Shown piece by piece: positions 46,080-55,015 of a stretch of DNA of 55,821 nt. The stretch's first letter is position 1; each line of letters starts with the position of its first letter. Source of the DNA: Bacteroidaceae bacterium (GTDB taxonomy: Bacteria; Bacteroidota; Bacteroidia; Bacteroidales; Bacteroidaceae). The notes beneath the pieces are model-generated. The model worked only from the letters and a program-made list of their open reading frames with translations, was not told the DNA's origin and made no database searches. The stretch is taken from assembly GCA_024401215.1 (NCBI GenBank), contig JAKSLL010000017.1, forward strand, positions 1-55,821, given 5' to 3'. The translations under genes were made by a program, and so were the position numbers.

Positions 46080-46527
46080 AACCTCTCTATGCCGAGTCTA
46101 AAAAACATTTGGATTTGCAGTTATTGATACTATGAATGCTGAAAACCTGAAATAGATGTTCATTTGACAAATGAGTGAAGTGCTATATACAATATGATAG
46201 TGTCAAGTTTGTCAAAGGGCTTTATATACTCTGTAATTATTGCTTTGAAAAAACTGTTCAGCATTTCATTATGGCAATAAAGGTCGGCGTATTAAACACA
46301 GAGAACAATGTTTAGCAAATGCTAATGCTTCCGTCTTGTATAACAATACATATTGTTTGCGTTTTCCGACAAACGGGACGAAGTTTTATAATTTATGCTT
46401 CTTGTTAATTTATAATACTGTTATTTTTGTATAACAACGGGTGAGTTGTAAGACGAGATTTTCTCACCCATAGTATAAGCACATGGTTGGCGTCTGAAAA
46501 TCTAACCAATCGAAATCAACAAGTAAA
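46080..46527 (+). promoter_or_regulatory. Intergenic region with a candidate promoter for the second gene group
   Basis: No gene is seen here. TATTTTTG (46422-46429) is a -7 box with TTG 17 bases upstream. A hairpin GGGTGAG/CTCACCC (about 46440-46470) follows, without a T run, in what would be the leader. The leader would be about 90 bases. The region is AT-rich. Confidence 0.45.
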
Positions 46528-47217
46528 ATGGAAATGCCTATGTATTATAGTCCTGATATAGAATGGAGAGTTCGTAGTATTATAGTTGAAAAACTTAATG
46601 TTGACGAGGATGAAATTGAAATGAATGCGTCATTTGTAAATGATTTAGGTGCGGATTCTTTAGATGCAGTTGAGTTGATAATGGAGTTTGAAAAAGAATT
46701 TGGAATAAATATCCCTGATGAAGTTGCAGAACGTATAGTAACAGTTGGAGACGCTATCTGTTATATTGAAGATGCTGGTGGCAGTATTGTTTTTGATGAA
46801 TGCAATGAAGAAGAAACCTTCACTTATGAAAATGAAACGGAATACCTAAATGAACTCAAAGACGTCTTATCAGAAGGTGAGATTTCTCCTCGTGAACGAC
46901 GCCTTCTTGACAAAATCCGCATCCAACTCGGAATATCAGAGGAACGTGCCGCTGAATTGGAAGCCTCATTATCTACATCAGGTGTTTCTGCCGAAGAGCA
47001 GGAATATATGGATGAGCTGCAAGATATACTCAAAGGGGGAGGAATCACGCCACGTGATCAAAAATTTCTTGACAAGCTGAAGAAAGTTAATAATATCAGT
47101 GATCAGCGTGCATGTCAACTTGAACAGATGGTTGAGAACAATCTAAATCAATGCAAGGCAATGCAAGACACTCCCAACGCCTCGTATTTAAAGGGAATAA
47201 GCAGGTCTCATTCTTAA
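46528..47217 (+). CDS. Acyl-carrier-protein domain fused to two helical repeats
   Basis: A 229-residue protein. Residues about 10-82 are an acyl carrier protein: [20 protein letters not shown] with the phosphopantetheine Ser at residue 44, then [19 protein letters not shown]. Residues about 105-147 and 159-201 are two copies of a helical unit with the pattern EY..EL.D.L..G.I.PR...LDK...... ..IS..RA..LE. Such units recur in bacterial multi-domain conflict proteins, to my recollection. It is not next to fatty acid genes; it leads the second group of the island. The Ser suggests it is loaded with an acyl or other thioester group, for example to attach to a partner or to membrane. The role is unknown. 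Confidence 0.8.
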   Translation: MEMPMYYSPDIEWRVRSIIVEKLNVDEDEIEMNASFVNDLGADSLDAVELIMEFEKEFGINIPDEVAERIVTVGDAICYIEDAGGSIVFDECNEEETFTYENETEYLNELKDVLSEGEISPRERRLLDKIRIQLGISEERAAELEASLSTSGVSAEEQEYMDELQDILKGGGITPRDQKFLDKLKKVNNISDQRACQLEQMVENNLNQCKAMQDTPNASYLKGISRSHS

Positions 47218-47238
47218 ATTTCGAAATTATCCAACGCT

Positions 47239-48393
47239 ATGAAAGAGAAAAAAACTTTTTGGGGACGTATTTTAGAGCACTTTGTATATACCGATGCGTA
47301 TGATAATATTTCGAAGAAACTTGACAGCATAGAAGACAGACTACATAGCATCAAAGTTTCAAATAACGAACCTCCTGTAACTATTGACCTGTCTGAAATA
47401 TGTAGAACGTCAGATGTCCGAGGACTAAAGACTGAGGTTGTTAAGAAACTGGCAGAATTACAAGTTTCGTTAGAACAGAAAATAGATGATGCCACAATAA
47501 AGATGTCACCTAATGATTCCGGTGAACCTCAGGGAGAGGGTTCACCACAGATATCATCTGACTATGTAAATAAGCTGCATCATCAGTTAGAGAGTCTTCA
47601 GGGTGATGCTTGTCTATTTCTAATGCGCAAATACGTTATAGATTCACAAATTGAGTTATACAAACGCATAGCCTATAGGCTTTGTGACTTAAAGTCTGAC
47701 CGAGAACTACAAGGGCTCATCAGTTTCTTAAAAACACAACTCTCAACAATAGGAGTACAGTACATTGAAACTCCTACGGGCAGTGAGTTTTCTGGAAAAA
47801 CGATGCAGGTGGCTTCGGGAGAGAAAAGAACTCAATTGACTAATGACAAATCTCTTGATGGGAAAGTTGCGACTACAGTTGTGCCTCGATTTATATGGAC
47901 ACTACCTACATCTCAAGGCAAATCTTCCGTTTTGCTGAGTAAGGAGGAAGTCATATTATGGGAATACACTTCTATGCAAATAGTAAGTCATCATGAAGAA
48001 AGTGTTAATATCCAACCTTCATATACAATGGGAATGTCACCACAACAGACGGCATGTCCCGTAGGAGTGACAGATATAGTAGGATATTTAACCCTTCAAA
48101 TTGATAATGAAATTGATGGTGTTTTTCCTGTTTTTAAGGGGCACAATATCTTCGGCACCCAACCTCAATCAGGAGAGCAGAACGTAAAAGTTCATCAGAT
48201 AAACATTATCAATTCAGAATTAAAGTCAATGCATTTTGAGATTAATGCAGATGGAGATTCTGTTATTACTAACGTTTGTGATGGGGCTACATGGGATGTT
48301 AACTATAGGGGCAACCATCCTCGTGAGGCAGAACTGTGCCCTGCAGATGTTATAATGATTGGTAATTTGAAATTTACATACATTGAAAAATGA
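47239..48393 (+). CDS. GrpE-like protein fused to an FHA-like domain
   Basis: A 384-residue protein. Residues about 105-245 match the GrpE plan: helices DYVNKLHHQLESLQGDACLF and LMRKYVIDSQIELYK, then LSTIGVQYIETPTGSEFSGK (compare L..GV..I...G..FDP in GrpE) and a closing beta region. Residues about 285-384 look like an FHA phosphopeptide-binding domain: VFKGHNIFGTQP, NSELKSMHFEI (S..H pattern), and PADVIMIGNLKFTYIE. The Arg usually found after the first Gly is Thr here, so phosphothreonine binding may be altered. Its stop overlaps the next start by four bases (ATGA). Confidence 0.62.
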   Translation: MKEKKTFWGRILEHFVYTDAYDNISKKLDSIEDRLHSIKVSNNEPPVTIDLSEICRTSDVRGLKTEVVKKLAELQVSLEQKIDDATIKMSPNDSGEPQGEGSPQISSDYVNKLHHQLESLQGDACLFLMRKYVIDSQIELYKRIAYRLCDLKSDRELQGLISFLKTQLSTIGVQYIETPTGSEFSGKTMQVASGEKRTQLTNDKSLDGKVATTVVPRFIWTLPTSQGKSSVLLSKEEVILWEYTSMQIVSHHEESVNIQPSYTMGMSPQQTACPVGVTDIVGYLTLQIDNEIDGVFPVFKGHNIFGTQPQSGEQNVKVHQINIINSELKSMHFEINADGDSVITNVCDGATWDVNYRGNHPREAELCPADVIMIGNLKFTYIEK

Positions 48394-49325
48394 ACAACAA
48401 TAATAAATCATCGAATATATCCGTATTACCGGCAGAGACAATTCAGAAGGTAAACGAAGATTCTTTTCCCAACAGCGTGGAGAGTACAGAATACATAGAA
48501 AGGATGCTGACACACTTTCTTGGAGATCTGTCATCTCGTATAATCACCAGCCAGCAATTGTCTACTGCTCGTCTTGATGCATTTGAAAAAAATTTCTATG
48601 ATGTATTTGATACTCTCAAACATCAAATAAATGAACAAAACAAATGTATAGATGAGTTAAGAAATAGTGTTAACGCTGTTACTGCTAATCAAAAAATACT
48701 AAATGATTGTCAGCGTGAAATATTAGAGGCTGTTAATGCTATTATCTCTTCAAACGGTAAGGAATCTAAATTGGTACCATATATTCAAAAGTTATCAGAA
48801 CATCAAGAGGCAATGGAAAAGTTGCTTCACGGAATGGAAGAGAAAACAAATGACATTCATTACAATGTGATTAATGGCTCGTCTGGTACTGATTCGCAGA
48901 ACAATAGTGATTATGTTCGTTATTTACAGGAACAGGTAGAGCGACTTCATAATGACACTTATTTGAAGTTTATGCGCAAGTATATTATTGACACATATAT
49001 TAGCCTTTATTCAAATCTGTCATATCGTAGATTTGATACTACAGTTGAGGTTTGTAAAGAAATAGAGATTACTCTTGGCAGGATGAGAACAGAGTTGGAG
49101 TCTATAGGAATACGTCTTTATAGTTCTCCCAATGGTGCCAGTTTTAATGCAAAAACCATGATAAACAAACGAGAGTGTTCTGTACATACTCCAGATGACA
49201 AACAAGATGTTAAGAACAGCATATGCAAATCTCTTCTCCCTGCTTTTTACTGGACTATACCAGTTGAAAATTCCAGTAGTAATCTCCACCTCTTGCAGAA
49301 GGAAGAGGTTGCACTATATATTTAA
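48390..49325 (+). CDS. GrpE-like protein with coiled-coil N-terminus
   Basis: A 311-residue paralogue of the preceding protein without the FHA-like domain. Residues 30-165 are helical and coiled coil. Residues 172-311 align with the upstream gene: DYVRYLQEQVERLHNDTYLK, FMRKYIIDTYISLY, then LESIGIRLYSSPNGASFNAK and the final LLPAFYWTIPVE and LLQKEEVALYI. The last part resembles the GrpE beta domain. It lies 23 bases before a dnaK-like gene, which supports a role as its exchange factor. Two paralogues in tandem suggest heterodimers, as GrpE normally acts as a dimer. Confidence 0.62.
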   Translation: MNNNNKSSNISVLPAETIQKVNEDSFPNSVESTEYIERMLTHFLGDLSSRIITSQQLSTARLDAFEKNFYDVFDTLKHQINEQNKCIDELRNSVNAVTANQKILNDCQREILEAVNAIISSNGKESKLVPYIQKLSEHQEAMEKLLHGMEEKTNDIHYNVINGSSGTDSQNNSDYVRYLQEQVERLHNDTYLKFMRKYIIDTYISLYSNLSYRRFDTTVEVCKEIEITLGRMRTELESIGIRLYSSPNGASFNAKTMINKRECSVHTPDDKQDVKNSICKSLLPAFYWTIPVENSSSNLHLLQKEEVALYI

Positions 49326-49348
49326 AAACTAATCATTTAAAACAATTT

Positions 49349-51016
49349 ATGGCTACATTTATAGGAATAGATTTGGGAACTACATATTCATGCATAGCCC
49401 AATGTGATGAAGTCGGTATTCCAACGGTAATACCTTGTCAGGCGTATTCTGTAGGAATGGCTACACCTTCTGTTATTACATTTATGGAGGACGGAAAACC
49501 TATAATAGGTGATGAAGCGAAGTCTTATATGACTACTCCAGAGTATGCAAGTCGTACATTGTCGTTTATAAAACGCTACATGGGACAAGACTATTGTCCT
49601 GAAAAGATTGTCATTGGTGGAAAAGGTTCTACCCAAAAGAGAAAAGTTTCACCCGTTGAGGGATCTGCTTGTATCTTGCATGGTTTGTTCAATGAGGCAC
49701 AAAAAAGCGTCTTTGGAAGTCAGAGCTTACAAGGTGCTGTGATTACCATACCTGCAGGATATACAGAAAAACAACGTGCCTGTGTAAAGAAAGCTGCTCA
49801 ATTAGCTGGTATAAATGTTTTAGGATTAATCCATGAGCCTACAGCTGCAGCAATCTGTCACGAAATAAAGTCAGGCGAAACAATTTTGGTGTTTGATCTT
49901 GGTGGGGGCACACTTGATGTTAGTATAGTGACAAAAAAACAGGACAACTATAAGGTTCTTGCTGTTTCGAGTGACTCTGAAATCCTTGAACATAATTTGG
50001 GTGGAAAGGATTGGGATGAAGCTTTGATGAAAATTGCTTGTCAGAAAATAGGTGGTTATAATCCTGATACAGAATACGAAAAGGGCGAATTAAAAATTGA
50101 GGCGGAGAAGTGTAAAAAGAGATTGACAAGAGCAAATGAGACTCAATTTTTCTTACCAAAGAACAAAGGCAATGTGCTAATAACACGTTCTGATTTTCAA
50201 AAAGCAACGAAGGAGCTTGTTAATCAGTGCCTAAAGGTTGTTGACGAGTGCATTGCTAGAGCTGATAGAGAAGCCTCAAATGGACAAGTGATTATAAATC
50301 GTTTCATCATGGTTGGTGGATCTTCTAATATGCCCATGATACAAAAAGCCTTAGAGCGCAAATATGGAGAAAGATTCAGTAACGGAAGAGAAACAGAAAG
50401 ATGGCTTAGCGTTTCCAACGATGCAGAAACCTCAATTTCTAAAGGAGCAGCATTATATGCACGCCATTTGATTAATAATCCAGATACGGAATCAGAAGGA
50501 GTATTGATAGAAGAACGCTCAATTCATTCCTATGGAACTTCTGTTGGAGTAGATCGTATTTGCAACTTGATAAAATCTACAGACAGTATGGTTTTTGAGA
50601 AGACTTTTTCATTTAAAACAATGGAAGACGGGCAAAAGGGCGTTCTTGTCGATTTGTTTGAGAATGAAAGCATAGAAGATGAAATCAATCGAGACGGTAA
50701 GGCCCCGATATATGATGAAAAATACATTTTTGACTGGCACGCTCCTAAAGATGCAGAGGTTGAGTTTAAGGTCAATCGTGATAGAGACGGATTGATACGT
50801 ATTACAGTATCCTCTAAATATGGACACACACAAACATTTTCACATGCTACAAGCGTTATGTCTTCATCATCATCTTCTGTTCCTTCAAACGGCAAGCAGG
50901 TTTCTCATGCAGTTAAGAATGTAATATCTGCAGAAGTAGAAAAACAAATAAGAAGATCAATAGAATTGATGCAGGAAGAAGACAAAACTGTTGATGATGA
51001 TGATGAACTTTTTTAA
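49349..51016 (+). CDS. DnaK-like Hsp70 lacking the lid
   Basis: A 555-residue Hsp70, shorter than DnaK (about 600-640). The ATPase domain is intact: GIDLGTTYSCIAQ (residue 5), LIHEPTAAAI, VFDLGGGTLDVSI (about 180) and FIMVGGSSNMPMIQKAL (about 320). A recognisable beta substrate-binding domain follows (about 395-505, SYGTSVGVDRI, FKVNRDRDGLIRITVSS). Then there is only a Ser-rich linker, one helix and an acidic DDDDELF tail, so the helical lid is missing. No DnaJ gene is present in the window. It is probably partnered by the two GrpE-like proteins before it, and the next gene begins 13 bases later. Confidence 0.9.
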   Translation: MATFIGIDLGTTYSCIAQCDEVGIPTVIPCQAYSVGMATPSVITFMEDGKPIIGDEAKSYMTTPEYASRTLSFIKRYMGQDYCPEKIVIGGKGSTQKRKVSPVEGSACILHGLFNEAQKSVFGSQSLQGAVITIPAGYTEKQRACVKKAAQLAGINVLGLIHEPTAAAICHEIKSGETILVFDLGGGTLDVSIVTKKQDNYKVLAVSSDSEILEHNLGGKDWDEALMKIACQKIGGYNPDTEYEKGELKIEAEKCKKRLTRANETQFFLPKNKGNVLITRSDFQKATKELVNQCLKVVDECIARADREASNGQVIINRFIMVGGSSNMPMIQKALERKYGERFSNGRETERWLSVSNDAETSISKGAALYARHLINNPDTESEGVLIEERSIHSYGTSVGVDRICNLIKSTDSMVFEKTFSFKTMEDGQKGVLVDLFENESIEDEINRDGKAPIYDEKYIFDWHAPKDAEVEFKVNRDRDGLIRITVSSKYGHTQTFSHATSVMSSSSSSVPSNGKQVSHAVKNVISAEVEKQIRRSIELMQEEDKTVDDDDELF

Positions 51017-51029
51017 TTAATGTATTACA

Positions 51030-53981
51030 ATGGAATATTATGAAATAACCCCATTGGACCCACGCATTCTTTCTGAATTACTTCGGAGAAAGATGCAGAA
51101 TGACTGTGAGCCGTCTATGTACGTAAGGCCACAGTCTGTAGAACTATCTATCGATGATTTCTATTTTGTAAAGATAAGGAGTATTTCATTCACTGACAAA
51201 GCTCCTCGAAAAGAGGCTGTGGAGAATATTCTGAGTACCATGCGTATTCCTAACGTAAACTTTGTGTACCTTATAAAGGGTGATGAACAGAAAGTGACAT
51301 TCTACTATGGTGTCTCACATAATTTATATACAAAAGTGAATGAAAGCCGGAATATCTCTGAGTCTGTTCTAAAGAAAGCTATAACTGGCAATTTTAGAGG
51401 AAGTGTGATTGAGGATGTCAATCGCGAAGAGAAAGAAGGCATTCTTCGTAAATTGGAAAACTATAAGTTTGTAAACACACTCGAAGGTGTACCAGGATTG
51501 AATGACGACGAATCAGAGCAATTTCAGCGTGTAGATAGATTGGTTGATACTATGCTGGGAGACGATTTTGTGTTTCTTGTTACTGCAAAGAGTATTTCAA
51601 TAGAAGGGGTTGAACAAATTGAGAAAGGGCTTTTCAGTTTTTATGATCAGTTATTACCTCACTCTAAGCGTTCTGAGCAAGTAGGTCACACTGTAGGAAC
51701 ATCTGAAAGTGAGCAATTAGGAAAAACTAAAGGAAGTTCTAAAGCCGTAGGGAATACAATACAACAATCAGAAGCTAAAACAATAAGTGAATCAGGCGAA
51801 ACGACTTCTGGACAAACTACACATACAAAAACAGAAATCCTTCCAGTAAAACAGCTGTCTGATTCTGAAAGCAAATCGACCTCTAAAAGTACAAGTTCTT
51901 CGCATTCTGATTCCATTACGAGAGAGCACTCCAATCGTGAGGTTCAAGATTGGATTAAGTATGTTGATGAAACTTTGATTAAACGACTTGATTATGGAAA
52001 GGGTAAAGGTATTTTTGTTACTGCAATAACTCTATTTGCAGATAGTCGTGTTGTCTTGCAAAAGCTTGCAAATACAGCGACATCTCTTTTTTCAGGTGAG
52101 GAAGGTAATAAAGTTCCATTGGTTAGTCGTGAGATTACAGAAAATGTACATAGGAATTTACTGCATAAACTACAAATTCCTATTATTAAGTACGAAACGG
52201 ATTTGAAAAAAGTGGACAAGGACAACAAACTTGCACATTCTCAATATACAACAACCCAAAGAGCTTATGTGGGAAGTTGGTACTCCGTCAACGAATTGGG
52301 AGTAATCACCGGCTTACCTTGCAAGGAAGTCGTAGGCTTGTCGCTAAAAGAAGAGGTGGATTTTGGCCTTAACTTCGAGATGCCTTCAGAAGACAATATG
52401 TTGTCTATCGGTTGCTTGGTTCAAAGTGGAATCAAGCATGAAAATATTCCTGTTGCCATTGATAAAAATGATTTGAACAAGCATATTTTTGTCTGTGGTG
52501 TTACAGGAAGTGGTAAGACTACGACTTGCATGAATCTGCTGGAGAATAGTCAAATGCCATTTATGGTGATCGAACCTGCAAAGACAGAATACAGAATACT
52601 CTCGAAGTATTATCCAGACTTACTTGTATTCACATTGGGCAATGATAACGTAGCTCCATTCAGACTCAATCCGTTGGAGTTTCTGCCAACAGAAAGCATA
52701 TCTTCTCACGTTGATATGCTGATGGCTAGTATAGAGGCGGCTTTTGATATGGAGGCTGCTATACCTCAGATTATAGAGAAAGGATTGTACCTGTCTTACG
52801 AGAAGTTTGGTTGGAATACTTCGACAAACTCTAATAGTAAGTTTAAAGATCCTTTTGCTGACGGTGTATTCTCTTTTCCTACATTGTCTGATCTCATAAC
52901 AAATATTGAGACTGTAGTAAAAGAACAAGGATTTGACGACAGACTAAAGAATGACTATCTTGGTAGCATCCGTGCTCGCTTGATGGGTTTGACTGTTGGT
53001 TCAAAGGGTGCCATGCTTAACACCAAACGTTCCATAAGTGTCAATGATTTGATACATCGTAGGGTTGTATTGGAATTGGAAGAAGTTAAGAGCGGAAGGG
53101 AGAAGTCATTGGTCATGGGTTTCGTCCTTTCAAACTTATGTGAATCAATCAAGGCTGAATACAAAAAGAATCGCAGCTTTAAGCATATCACGTTAGTAGA
53201 GGAAGCGCATCGACTGTTGTCAAAATACACTCCTGGCGACTCGTTGTCTAAGAAAAACGGAGTTGAGACATTTGCAGATATGCTGGCAGAGGTTCGCAAA
53301 TATGGTGAAAGTTTGATTATTGCTGATCAGATACCAAACAAGATGACTCCTGATGTCTTGAAGAATACAAACACTAAGATTGTTCATAAAATCTTTGCTC
53401 AGGACGATAAAGAAGCCATCGGAGATTGTATGTCATTGACAAAGGAGCAAAAGAGTTTCCTTTCAAATCTTGAAGTTGGTCGTGCAGTCGTATTTAATCA
53501 GAACTGGGATCGTAGCATACTCGTCCAAATAAAACAAGGCAGGAATACTTCTGATGAATACATAGAGGAAGAAGAACTGACACAGAAAGTGTTGGGATAC
53601 TATGCTCAGAATTATCGTTTAGGGGTAATTCCTGGATTAACGTATATAAGTGGGATACCCACTATTGATGTTGTAAAGTTGGTAATTCGGGAAGAGATCT
53701 CTCCAAATGATATTTATAAATTGTTGAATTCAAAGTCTGGTGATATTCCTGATAGAATTAAAGCGTTAAAAGTAGAAATAGAGACTCTTAAACAGAGGGA
53801 AAAAAGCGTGAACTTAGAGATTTTGGCTTCATACTATAACATCAGGTGTTATAGAGAACCAAATGACAAGTCGGCAAGAATGTTGAAAGAATTGTTAAGT
53901 GAGATTTATAATGATAATGTCGCTTCAAATTTCAGAGTAAAATACAATGTTCTATTTGAAAAAAACAAAAATAAGTTTTAA
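51030..53981 (+). CDS. HerA/FtsK-class ATPase (DUF87-like)
   Basis: A 983-residue protein. The N-terminal 200 residues are mixed alpha/beta and unrecognised. Residues about 215-305 are a Ser/Thr/Gln-rich low-complexity linker. The ATPase follows: Walker A FVCGVTGSGKTTTCMNLL (about residue 490), IEPAKTEYRIL, Walker B ITLVEEAHRLLSK (about 720), and IIADQIPNKMTPDVLKNTN typical of HerA/VirB4-like hexameric pumps. Residues after 900 are helical. Such enzymes move DNA or protein; HerA-type ATPases are frequent in defence loci. It may be the motor of the system. Confidence 0.82.
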   Translation: MEYYEITPLDPRILSELLRRKMQNDCEPSMYVRPQSVELSIDDFYFVKIRSISFTDKAPRKEAVENILSTMRIPNVNFVYLIKGDEQKVTFYYGVSHNLYTKVNESRNISESVLKKAITGNFRGSVIEDVNREEKEGILRKLENYKFVNTLEGVPGLNDDESEQFQRVDRLVDTMLGDDFVFLVTAKSISIEGVEQIEKGLFSFYDQLLPHSKRSEQVGHTVGTSESEQLGKTKGSSKAVGNTIQQSEAKTISESGETTSGQTTHTKTEILPVKQLSDSESKSTSKSTSSSHSDSITREHSNREVQDWIKYVDETLIKRLDYGKGKGIFVTAITLFADSRVVLQKLANTATSLFSGEEGNKVPLVSREITENVHRNLLHKLQIPIIKYETDLKKVDKDNKLAHSQYTTTQRAYVGSWYSVNELGVITGLPCKEVVGLSLKEEVDFGLNFEMPSEDNMLSIGCLVQSGIKHENIPVAIDKNDLNKHIFVCGVTGSGKTTTCMNLLENSQMPFMVIEPAKTEYRILSKYYPDLLVFTLGNDNVAPFRLNPLEFLPTESISSHVDMLMASIEAAFDMEAAIPQIIEKGLYLSYEKFGWNTSTNSNSKFKDPFADGVFSFPTLSDLITNIETVVKEQGFDDRLKNDYLGSIRARLMGLTVGSKGAMLNTKRSISVNDLIHRRVVLELEEVKSGREKSLVMGFVLSNLCESIKAEYKKNRSFKHITLVEEAHRLLSKYTPGDSLSKKNGVETFADMLAEVRKYGESLIIADQIPNKMTPDVLKNTNTKIVHKIFAQDDKEAIGDCMSLTKEQKSFLSNLEVGRAVVFNQNWDRSILVQIKQGRNTSDEYIEEEELTQKVLGYYAQNYRLGVIPGLTYISGIPTIDVVKLVIREEISPNDIYKLLNSKSGDIPDRIKALKVEIETLKQREKSVNLEILASYYNIRCYREPNDKSARMLKELLSEIYNDNVASNFRVKYNVLFEKNKNKF

Positions 53982-54016
53982 TTTATATATTTATTAATCT
54001 TTTAATTTGTGTGTTT

Positions 54017-54925
54017 ATGGGATTTTTTAGTGCTATTGGTGGTTTTCTGTCTGGTGTAGGCAGTGCTATTTCATCTGCAGTAAGTGCTGTAGGACGTTGC
54101 TTGACAGAAGGTTGTGCTCGATTAGCTAACGGATTGGGAAGCCTGTTGAAAATAGGATTGGAGAGAGCTGTTCAAGTAGTTGCTACTATTGCAGAAGTGA
54201 TCAAATCTGTTGCAGTTTTAATTTTGAATCGTCCAGTTGACGATCCTGAACAATTGGGAGCGAAGATGATGCAACAAGATGTTCGTGAACGAAGGAGCGA
54301 TGAGTCAATGGCTGAATATCTCGATTATCTTCGTGAACAAGTAAAACTTGACAAAGATAAATTCGAGAAAATGTCTGATCAGGAAAAATTGGCTTGCAAG
54401 GTAGTAGGTACTTCTGCTATTGCAACAGCTGTCTCTGAAGAATCTGGTGTTTCATTCTCGCCAGAGTTCCTCCTTGCTATCGAAAAATGCAAATTGACAG
54501 ATAAACAAGTGGCTGGTTATATCAATCATTTCAAGGAGAATAATCTTGATTCTATGAACAAGGTGGTTGAGTACTTAGAAGATGCCCCAACATTATCAGA
54601 CGATGAGAGATTGACAGTTCAAGGTGCATTGAGAGAGGCGGAATTGGAGATAAATCCTGATATGACAGAAGACCAATTCTATGATATGACAGATAATATG
54701 AAGGAGCTAATTAAAGCACCAATCGAAGAGAACGCAGTCGAAGATAGTTTCAATGAAAGTGAAACAGTGGAGGGCGATTCATTTGAGTTTAAAGACAACA
54801 TAGAAGACAATTCAATAGAATTGGAAACAAACGAGATGTCATTAGAAGAATCAGTTGGTTCGGCTGATTCTAATCTCGAAAATGAAGTTTCAGAACTGAA
54901 TGAAGAAGATAAGACGGAAAAATAA
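54017..54925 (+). CDS. Protein with glycine/alanine-rich amphipathic N-terminus and acidic tail
   Basis: I choose the ATG at 54017 over the in-frame GTG at 54011. The 302-residue protein begins GFFSAIGGFLSGVGSAISS, then more small-residue and hydrophobic sequence to about residue 70 (VQVVATIAEVIKSVAVLIL). This resembles pore-forming peptides or membrane-inserting hairpins, and there is no normal signal peptide. The middle (about 85-210) is helical, with a repetitive pattern; the last 85 residues are very acidic and look disordered. I do not recognise a family. As last gene of the operon after an ATPase, it could be a membrane effector or an anchor; a strong terminator follows. Confidence 0.6.
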   Translation: MGFFSAIGGFLSGVGSAISSAVSAVGRCLTEGCARLANGLGSLLKIGLERAVQVVATIAEVIKSVAVLILNRPVDDPEQLGAKMMQQDVRERRSDESMAEYLDYLREQVKLDKDKFEKMSDQEKLACKVVGTSAIATAVSEESGVSFSPEFLLAIEKCKLTDKQVAGYINHFKENNLDSMNKVVEYLEDAPTLSDDERLTVQGALREAELEINPDMTEDQFYDMTDNMKELIKAPIEENAVEDSFNESETVEGDSFEFKDNIEDNSIELETNEMSLEESVGSADSNLENEVSELNEEDKTEK

Positions 54926-54934
54926 ATAATCGTT

Positions 54935-54976
54935 ATAGGCGTTTAGTAAACACTAAGCGCCTATTCTTGCTTTTTT
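54935..54976 (+). terminator. Intrinsic terminator of the island
   Basis: ATAGGCGTTTAGT (54935-54947) and ACTAAGCGCCTAT (54952-54964) form a 13-bp stem with one G-U pair, followed by a T run at 54971-54976. Confidence 0.88.
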
Positions 54977-55015
54977 ATGTTGTACTAGTACTGATGCGAT
55001 AAAATCGCACTGTTA

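Noticed and set aside
46528-47217. Housekeeping acyl carrier protein acpP
   Set aside because: The protein is three times the normal length with two added helical repeats, and no fatty acid genes are adjacent.
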